DNA of 64,000 nt from positions 2,852,001-2,916,000 of the forward strand of contig WWBZ02000062.1 in the NCBI GenBank assembly GCA_011503125.2. Direction: 5' to 3'. Position numbers and translations under genes: made by a program. Positions 56,632 through 64,000 of the stretch are shown here, piece after piece; position 1 is the first letter of the stretch; each line of letters begins with the position of its first letter. The notes beneath the pieces are model-generated. The model made no database searches and was not told where the DNA came from. It saw only the letters and a program-made list of their open reading frames with translations. The stretch is from Botryosphaeria dothidea. Taxonomy: Eukaryota > Ascomycota > Dothideomycetes > Botryosphaeriales > Botryosphaeriaceae.

Positions 56632-58090
56632 ATGATCGTTAACAAGAAGCTGGATCGTTTCAAGCAATGGGCGGGGGAGCGCATGGGAGGCGAAGTCAAG
56701 ACCAACGCGTCCGATGACTTCAAGGCGCTCGAGCAGGAGATGGTCGTCAGGGCCGACGGTATGAGACGCCATCACGCGACTGATTGTTCCTCTGGCTGAC
56801 TGGCGGCTCTCAGGAATGGACAACCTTCACAGGTCGATGAATGCGTTCGTCAAATGGCTTTCGAAGCGCAACGATGCCGGCGACAAGGAGAAATACACGC
56901 CAGTGGGGTTCCTTGGCGCCACCATGGTCAACCACGGCGAGGATTTCGACCCAGATTCGGAGTATGGTGCTTGCTTGTCTTGTACGTGTTCCCTCACGCG
57001 ACATGACTTGGTGACGAAGCTGACTTTATCGCAGCCATGGGCCGGGCCCACGAGAGAATGGCGCGCGCACAAGAGACGCTGCTCGCTGATTCGACCACGA
57101 GCTGGCTGGAGTCCCTCGAACGGAACCTGGCCCAGATGAAGGAGTACAATGCAGCTCGGAAGAAGCTGGACCAGCGTCGCCTCGCCTATGACACCGCCCT
57201 CGCCAAGATGCAGAAGGCAAAGAAGGAAGATTTCCGTGTCGAGGAGGAGCTGCGCTCGCAGAAAGCAAAGTACGAAGAGGCTAGTGAGGACGTCTACCGC
57301 CGCATGGAGGAGGTCAAGGAAGCCGAGAGGGAGAATGTGGAGGACTTGACCGCGTTTCTGGAGGCCGAGTTGGCGTACCATGACAAGTGCAGGGAGGTGC
57401 TCGTTCAGCTGAAGCGCGACTGGCCCGCGCGGTAAGTGGATCCCACCCCTGCAATGACAAGCTTACTATGCGGCAGCACCAGATATATAGCAAGACATGC
57501 TAACGTTACACAGCTCTGCCAGCTCTTCTGGCAACAGCCGCCGAGGCCCCAGGTCTCGCTCCAACACCGCCCATTCGTACAATGAACGCTACCAGTCTGA
57601 GGAGGAACCACCAATGCCGGAGCCCAAGCTCACGATCCCGAAGCTTGGCTCCCGCGGGGTATCCCCACGCCGTGACTATGGAGGTGACTCTCCTAAGCGG
57701 CCATCTATTAGCCGCACTAGCACCACTGGAACATTTGAGGGACCGTCGCGTCGGGTGGATGACTCTCCTATGGGCATGCCAAGGCTCTCTCGCGTCCCCA
57801 CCGATTCGTCTACCATCGCGGCCAGTCGCAACAATCTGAGGCCAGTGAGCAGCCGCGGTGAAGACTATGATGACGACGGCCATAGTCCTGCTAGATCGTA
57901 CGGAAGGGACAGGTCCGTCTCTCCAGCGCCGTCCAGGTCTGCCAGTTGGGCTACAACTGAGGCGAGCTCTCCCGCAAGCGGTAGAAAGGGTCCGCCTCCA
58001 CCTCCACCCTCACGCGCGAAGAAGCCCCCGCCACCTCCACCGCCGATGAAGCGTAGCGGCTTGAGCTCATCGGAAATGTCCCAGTATTAA
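56632..58090 (+). CDS. BAR-domain protein with proline-rich tail
   Basis: A predicted 422-residue protein from exons 56632-56758, 56814-56981, 57035-57431 and 57514-58090. Residues 1-230 form an N-BAR/endophilin-like coiled dimer that binds and bends membranes: KKLDRFKQWAGERMGGE (amphipathic start), MDNLHRSMNAFVKWLSKR, SWLESLERNLAQMKEYNAARKKLDQRRLAYD and FRVEEELRSQKAKYEEASEDVYRRM. The remaining 190 residues are disordered, rich in Ser, Arg and Pro, and end in two poly-Pro runs (PPPPPPSRAKKPPPPPPPMK) that should bind SH3 or profilin-type partners. No SH3 domain is present, unlike animal endophilin. A role in endocytosis, actin patches or Golgi traffic is likely. The three joins keep frame and conserved blocks, including YGACLSSMGRAHER across intron 2. 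Confidence 0.9.
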
Positions 58091-59610
58091 CATTCATCTT
58101 AAGCATGTCGGAGTACGCGGCCGTTCGGTTGGTTGCCGGATGCAAAGCGAGGCAGTTCAGGCAGCGGAGTTGGAAGGCAACGGGTATAGACAGGCAGGCA
58201 CATTCGGGGAGTGATACGGTTTTTGCAATTGATTACATGGTAGGGCATGAGGCTGCGGGACGGTCTCCTTGTTGCGGGACGAAATGGCTTTACGCTCTTC
58301 GCTGCCGCCAGCAGGGACAAGAGGTTCCTGCCCAGCGAGGAGAATGAACGACACAGAAGGGGTTCATGAAAATTTCAGCCTAGCTGCATTGGATTCCATT
58401 TGCTTGAAATACAAAAGTTTCTAAAATGTGCTTCTGAGCAATGCTGAGCTGGTTCCGGAAGTGTGCTTCTAAGTATGACTTCTTTTTCCTCTTACTTAAC
58501 TGTCGGCTGGCATGTGATACCAGGTGCTCCAGAAGTATTACAAAAGCACAAGAGCATGCATAAAAGGTTGTTCCAAGGGCATTTCTAGTGCAAGAAGCAG
58601 ATTTCCTGGAAAATGGAAGCATCCGTCCCGATGACTGTCCAAAACAAAGGATATATCCACATCCAGGCGAATTCTTTGACTCGCAGAGGGATGCTACGAT
58701 ATCGTTTTGGGCCATGGCGATAGGGAGTCGAGTCCGCTGTTCGGATGCGAAGGTCATAATTGTTTCTGAAATATGACATTCTGACGAATAATCGACACTT
58801 TTGACAAGTTTTCACCACAAAGATACTGTCGAAGCATGTATTGCGTACGGGACACGCGTTGGTCGCAACGGCGGCCCAATCCGGTGTTTGACGCGGGACG
58901 CGCGCATCGGACCTGAAGCGCCAGGGCCAATTGATCCCTCTCGGTGTAGCGCACTAACATGCCAAGACGCATCACATGATACCTGTGCAATCCCAAGGTT
59001 GCAAGATGCGGGCAACAATGGTGGTTCGCGAGACGACTATCGCGTGTGATTAGTGTTCTATATGTAAATGATGGAACTGGGTGATGGAAGGCCGAGGCGG
59101 GGCGTGGCGGATTGATGTTATTATCAGTCACGTGGTAAGCCTAGCCAAGGGCGCCTGCGCCTCTTTCGCTGAACGGCCGAACACTCGCGGTCAACCTCTG
59201 TGAGCATCGACGGCTTGACGAGAACCGCCCATCGCAGGACCCCCGAAGCTTCCCCCGCGCATCAACACGACGCTCAGCGACGCGTGCCGCCCCCGCTCCA
59301 CGCCTGCGCGCCGCGCCATTGCCCGACCGCACCACGCTCATTTTCGCCTCCCTCCAATTTGCACATCGCGACGTGAGCGACGCCCGCCCTGTTCCCCGGC
59401 CCTCCTCCGCCCGCCGCATCGCGACGCGCATCCCCCAGGCGCATCTGCACACCCCACGAGGATGCTCTGAGGCAGTACTCACTATCTGGCCACCTCTACC
59501 GCTCCTCACCCATCCCCGCGCCCACTCTCGGCTCCGGCCTCTCTCGGCGGCGCGTCCACTGCGACCAACACAAAGTGTTGGCCTCTTGAAGACGCGCGAC
59601 ATCCACCACC
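58091..59610. other. STH1 promoter region, no gene seen
   Basis: 1.52 kb with the BAR 3' flank and the STH1 promoter. It has a perfect CACGTG E-box 477 bp before the STH1 ATG. Minus-strand frames (up to 153 codons, 59141-59602) are Arg/Ala-rich chance frames in GC-rich DNA. Confidence 0.5.
59129..59134 (+). promoter_or_regulatory. CACGTG E-box upstream of STH1
   Basis: A perfect palindromic CACGTG within TCACGTGG. bHLH factors of the Cbf1/Pho4/SREBP type bind such sites in fungi. The motif is short, so its use here is only possible. Confidence 0.3.
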
Positions 59611-62600
59611 ATGGCTTCTGTACAACCAGTCAACGGCACCCCAGGCCCCGGCCAAGGTGGTCTGCCCACCTTACCGCCCGGCCTCACCAAGGAACAGGTT
59701 CAGGCGACGTATATGGTACGCGCTCCCCTTCTCACGCGGTTTTTTCCATATACGGTCAGAACATACATTCTAACATTATTCACAGAAATACCAGCAGATG
59801 AAAGCACAGAATGTCTCCGAATCCGACCCCGAGTTCATCAAGGCGCGTAATCTGCTTGCCGCCGTTTCGCAGCAGACGAACTTGCAGAAGCAGCGTCAGC
59901 GGTATTTGATGGAGCAGCAGCAGAAGCAACAGCAATTACAACAACAGCAACAACAGCAAGCACAACAAAATGGCACTGCGCATGCTGCTGCTGCGAACGG
60001 CGCGCAAGCCTCTTCTGCGCCCGCTACAAATGGACAAGCCACCGCCACCACTGGTACCCCCACGATGCCTTCGAATAACGAGTCTGGCGCAAACAACGTC
60101 GCGCAGCAATCTGCTGGGGCTGAGAAGGCTGCCCCCGCTAGCGCCCATCCTGCCTTCACGAACCCACAGATCATGACCCTGCGTGCTCAGATCGCTGCTT
60201 TCAAGCGTATCTCCCGTAACTTGCCTCTTACACCTGAGATGCAGCAAGCTCTCTTCCCTTCCAAGCAAGCATCCAAATCCCCGACCCCAGCTGAGAGAGT
60301 TGCCGCAGCTGGCCAAGCGTTGGATAATGCTCAAGCTGCCACTGCTGATGCCAACAAGGAAGAATCCTATGCTCACAAGGGGTTCAAGACCATAATAGAC
60401 CCGTATACTCTGTTTCCAAAGTCCATCACGTATTCGGAACACGGCATCCGCGAGCGCAGGTCCATTCTGCCTAGTATAATGCCCACTGGCGTCGATGTCG
60501 ACAAGGTTCGCGAGGAACGGGAAGTTGTTCTGTACAACCGGATACAAGCAAGAAAGGCCGAGCTCGAGGCTCTGCCAGCAAACATCGGCATTTGGGACAC
60601 GAGCAAATCCGAGACTCCTACCGATGAGCATGCGAAGAACCTGAAGTTGAAGGCATTGATTGAGTACAAAAAGCTTTGCCTTTTGCCGAAGCAACGTGCT
60701 TTGAGGCAGGAGATCGGAAGACAAATGGTCTATGCCGATAACTTGGCCATGACTGCTAATCGGGCCATGTACCGTCGTGTCAAGAAGCAATCTCTTCGCG
60801 AAGCCCGCATTACGGAGAAGCTCGAGAAGCAGCAACGGGATGCTCGGGAGAGCAAGGAGAAGAAGAAGCAGAACGATCAGCTCAAGGCGGTTCTTGCTCG
60901 CGGAGAAGAGATCCAGAAGGCTGCGCAGAACCAGCGTCTGCGTCTGCAGAGACTCGGCCGCACGATGATGCAGACGCACCAGAACATCGAAAAAGAAGAA
61001 CAGAAGCGTGTCGAACGTACGGCGAAGCAGCGTCTCCAGGCTTTGAAGGCAAACGACGAAGAGACCTATCTCAAGCTGCTCGGTCAGGCCAAGGATACCC
61101 GTATCTCCCACTTGCTCAAGCAGACCGATGGCTTTCTCAACCAGCTGGCCGCTTCCGTCAAGGCTCAACAGCGCAGCGCCGCCGACAAATTTGGTGGAGC
61201 CGCGCCCGATTCCGATTCAGAAGAGGACGACAGCGACCTTGATGAGGATGACCCCAACAAGAAGTCCAACAAGGTCGACTACTACGAGGTTGCTCATCGG
61301 ATTAAGGAAGAAGTCTTTGAGCAGTCCACCAATTTGGTTGGTGGTAAGCTGAAGGAATACCAGCTCAAGGGTCTGCAGTGGATGATTTCGCTGTACAACA
61401 ACAACTTGAACGGCATCCTGGCTGATGAGATGGGTCTCGGCAAGACGATTCAGACGATCAGTTTGATCACGTACCTGATTGAGAAGAAGCAACAACCTGG
61501 GCCTTACCTGGTCATCGTTCCACTTAGTACTCTGACGAATTGGAACAGCGAGTTTGAGAAGTGGGCGCCGAGTGTTCAGCGCATCGTCTACAAGGGTCCG
61601 CCTCAGCAGCGCAAGCAGCAACAACAGCAGATTCGCTGGGGACAGTTCCAGGTGCTGCTGACCACCTACGAATTCATCATCAAGGACCGTCCGATTCTCA
61701 GTAAGATCAAGTGGCTGCACATGATTGTCGACGAAGGCCATCGTATGAAGAACGCGAATTCGAAGCTCAGCAGTACTATTACTCAGTACTACACTACCCG
61801 CTACCGTCTCATTCTCACTGGTACTCCCCTCCAAAACAATCTTCCTGAACTGTGGGCGCTGCTCAACTTCGTTCTTCCCAATATCTTCAAATCCGTCAAA
61901 TCGTTCGACGAATGGTTCAATACGCCCTTCGCGAACACTGGTGGCCAAGATAAGATGGAACTCACGGAAGAAGAGCAGCTGCTCGTTATTCGTCGTCTTC
62001 ACAAGGTGCTTCGGCCTTTCTTGCTGCGTCGTCTCAAGAAGGATGTGGAGAAGGATCTACCTGATAAGCAAGAGCGCGTCATCAAGTGTACCTTCTCTGC
62101 CCTTCAGGCCAAGCTGTACAAGCAACTCGTCAATCACAACAGGCTTATGGTCAGCGATGGCAAGGGCGGCAAGACCGGTATGCGTGGCCTGAGCAACATG
62201 CTGATGCAACTGCGCAAGCTGTGTAATCATCCTTTCGTTTTCGAAGAGGTTGAGGATCAGATCAACCCTGGAAGAGGCACCAACGATCTTCTTTGGCGTA
62301 CTGCGGGTAAATTTGAATTGCTCGACAGGATCTTGCCGAAGTTCAGGCAGACGGGCCACAGAGTCTTGATGTTCTTCCAAATGACGCAGATCATGAACAT
62401 CATGGAGGATTTCCTGCGCTTAAGGGGCCTTCAATACTTGCGTCTGGACGGTTCGACTAAGGCTGACGATCGGTCTGAGCTTCTGAAGCTCTTCAACGCT
62501 CCTGGCTCGCCCTATTTCTGTTTCCTTCTTTCCACCCGTGCCGGTGGTCTTGGCCTGAACCTTCAATCTGCCGATACTGTCATTATCTACGACTCCGACT

Positions 62601-63883
62601 GGAACCCTCACCAGGATTTGCAGGCCCAGGATCGTGCTCACCGTATCGGTCAGAAGAACGAGGTCCGCATTCTCCGTCTCATCAGTTCCAACTCCGTTGA
62701 AGAAAAGATTTTGGAACGTGCCAATTTCAAGCTCGACATGGACGGCAAGGTCATTCAGGCTGGTAAATTTGACAACAAATCCACCAACGAGGAACGTGAT
62801 GCCATGCTCAGGATCATGCTTGAGTCCGCCGAGGCCGCCGAAAATCTCGAGCAAGCCGAAATGGACGACGAGGATCTTAATCTGATCATGATGCGTTCTG
62901 ATGACGAGCTGACCGTCTTCCGTGAAATCGATGAGCGGCGGGCCAGGGAGGATGAATATGGCCATGACAAGAAGTATCCCCGCTTGTTCTCCGAACAAGA
63001 ATTGCCAGACATTTACGTCAACGATGACACCGCTATCGTCGAAGAAGTCGAGGAATCGTACGGTCGTGGAGCTCGTGAAAGAAGGACTGTCAAGTATGAT
63101 GACGGTCTTACGGAGGAGCAGTGGCTAGAAGCTGTAGATAATGACGACGACACCATCGAAGCGGCCATTGCCCGGAAGGAAGCTGCAAAGGTACGGCGAG
63201 CTGGAAACAAGGAGAAACGGGTTCGTGAGTTCGAGACTGTGGAATCTCCAGCTGTATCTCGCGAAAGCTCAGAAGAGCCGCAGCCCAAGAAGCGTGGTCG
63301 CAAACCTAAGGCCGACAAGCGCAAGGCTGACGAAGCATCTTTGGACGGCGAGACAACACCTGCGCCTCGCAAGCGCGGCCGTGGTGCAAAGATCACAGAG
63401 ACGCTCAGCCCCGAAGACCGCCAATCGCTGCAGAAGGTCCTCAACAATGTCTACGAGACACTCAATGACCTGGAAGAGGCACCAGCACCAGGCGAGGACC
63501 TCGCGCCGCGTGGCATCATTGACCCGTTCATCCAACTGCCCGACCGCTACGAATACCCCGACTACTATCAGATCATCACCAAGCCGATCTGCATGGACCA
63601 GATCAAGAAGAAGATCAATAAGAAGGAGTACCAGCACACACGGCAGTTCCGGCAAGACATGGCGCTTTTGTGTAACAATTGCCGTACCTACAATGAGGAC
63701 ACAAGTATCCTGTACCAAGATGCAAATCTCATCGAGGAGACGTGTATCAACAAGCTCAAAGAAGAGACGGAGGAGTACCCACAGTTCGCCGACTTCGATG
63801 ACGGTGGCACCATGAGCGTCAGACCGTCGACAGGCCCAGTCTCGAGTGCGGGCACCCCTCTAGCTTCGGGTTCAGGACGTTAG
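59611..63883 (+). CDS. STH1: Swi2/Snf2-type ATPase of RSC (Sth1/Snf21-like)
   Basis: A predicted 1400-residue nucleosome remodeller from exons 59611-59715 and 59786-63883. Domains in order: a short N-terminus (LTKEQVQATYMKYQQMK); a poly-Gln run at 70-90; a QLQ-like motif near 157-190 (NPQIMTLRAQIAAFKRI); HSA at about 327-404 (binds actin-related proteins); the ATPase with motif I ADEMGLGKTIQT near 575 and Walker B IVDEGHRMKN near 682; helicase-C with STRAGGLGLNLQSADTVI and DLQAQDRAHRIGQ near 915-950; SnAC; an AT-hook KKRGRKPK near 1203 plus PRKRGRG; and a C-terminal bromodomain (about 1247-1367) with YPDYYQIITKPICM and the acetyl-lysine Asn in CRTYNEDTS. Length and the compact N-terminus fit Sth1 of RSC better than Snf2 of SWI/SNF. 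Nothing is truncated: the stop at 63883 follows a Ser/Gly tail. Confidence 0.94.
59912..59968 (+). repeat. Poly-glutamine CAG/CAA tract in STH1
   Basis: Mixed CAG/CAA codons give QQQKQQQLQQQQQQQAQQ. The CAA interruptions should keep it more stable than a pure CAG run. Confidence 0.85.
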
Positions 63884-64000
63884 TAATGAAGTCCGAGGGT
63901 TGCAGGCGAGGGCTACAAGCTGATGTGTACTCATCTCTTCTCTCTACAGGTTGATTGTGATAGATTAGTTTCTTCTCTCTTCCAAACGTCATCATCATTC

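Noticed and set aside
59936..61168. 410-codon open frame antisense to STH1, rich in Leu
   Set aside because: It is the antisense image of Gln, Lys and Glu codons of STH1. The Leu runs come from CAG/AAG on the coding strand.
1..64000. Transposons, terminal repeats or RIP-degraded repeats
   Set aside because: No transposase, reverse transcriptase or integrase motif was seen in any frame, and no long repeat was noticed by eye. A self-alignment and a TpA/ApT RIP index would be decisive, and I could not run them.

Overview
The window is nuclear DNA from a filamentous ascomycete (Pezizomycotina). The evidence is short GT-AG introns (mostly 48-90 bp, often with CTAAC/TGAC-like branch sites), compact intergenic spaces, and fungal-specific families: an ERF4-type Ras-palmitoylation partner, a DUF4203 membrane protein, an AsaB/CmcJ-like oxygenase, a NACHT-TPR STAND protein and a FAF1-type ribosome-assembly factor. 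A secreted NEP1-like protein suggests a plant-associated or saprotrophic mould. A Dothideomycete is my best guess, but no sequence feature proves the class. I saw no tRNA, rRNA, transposon, CRISPR array or secondary-metabolite backbone gene.

Layout. Accessory part, 1-10.8 kb: the 3' part of a TPR gene at the left edge (1-1112,+); an AsaB/CmcJ-like oxygenase (2397-3454,+) convergent with a short-chain dehydrogenase (3526-4416,-); a secreted NLP necrosis-inducing-type protein (5776-6696,+); a small conserved membrane protein (8394-9006,+); and an alpha/beta hydrolase (9969-10805,+). Core part, 11.3-39.9 kb: THO2 (11318-18949,-), HEM1 (19689-21627,-), a SAM-SNF2 ATPase (23373-29096,-), GSH2 (29816-31667,+), a DUF4203 membrane protein (33706-37307,+) and ERF4 (about 38191-39867,+). 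Second accessory patch, 42.1-47.8 kb: an NTF2-like protein (42118-42501,-) and a 1402-residue NACHT-TPR STAND protein (43433-47754,+). Right core part: HIS6 (47885-48806,-), FAF1 (49022-49958,+), a DDT/WHIM chromatin protein (50620-52913,-), RPL2/uL2 (54583-55706,+), a BAR protein (56632-58090,+) and the RSC ATPase STH1 (59611-63883,+).

How the genes relate. Most are independent housekeeping genes. HIS6 and FAF1 share a 215-bp divergent promoter, and the SAM-SNF2 gene and GSH2 share one of 719 bp. Four products act on chromatin or mRNA packaging (THO2, SAM-SNF2, DDT/WHIM, STH1), which I read as coincidence. The one plausible small pathway is the oxygenase-SDR pair, whose 3' ends lie 71 bp apart.

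Limits. Exon borders were set by hand from splice signals, reading frame and family conservation. The 5' end of ERF4 is unresolved. I found no clear new system. The best second looks are the in-frame intron that splits the metal-ligand Asp codon of the oxygenase, the start codon of uL2 standing alone in a 3-nt exon, the STAND protein, and the THO2 tail.
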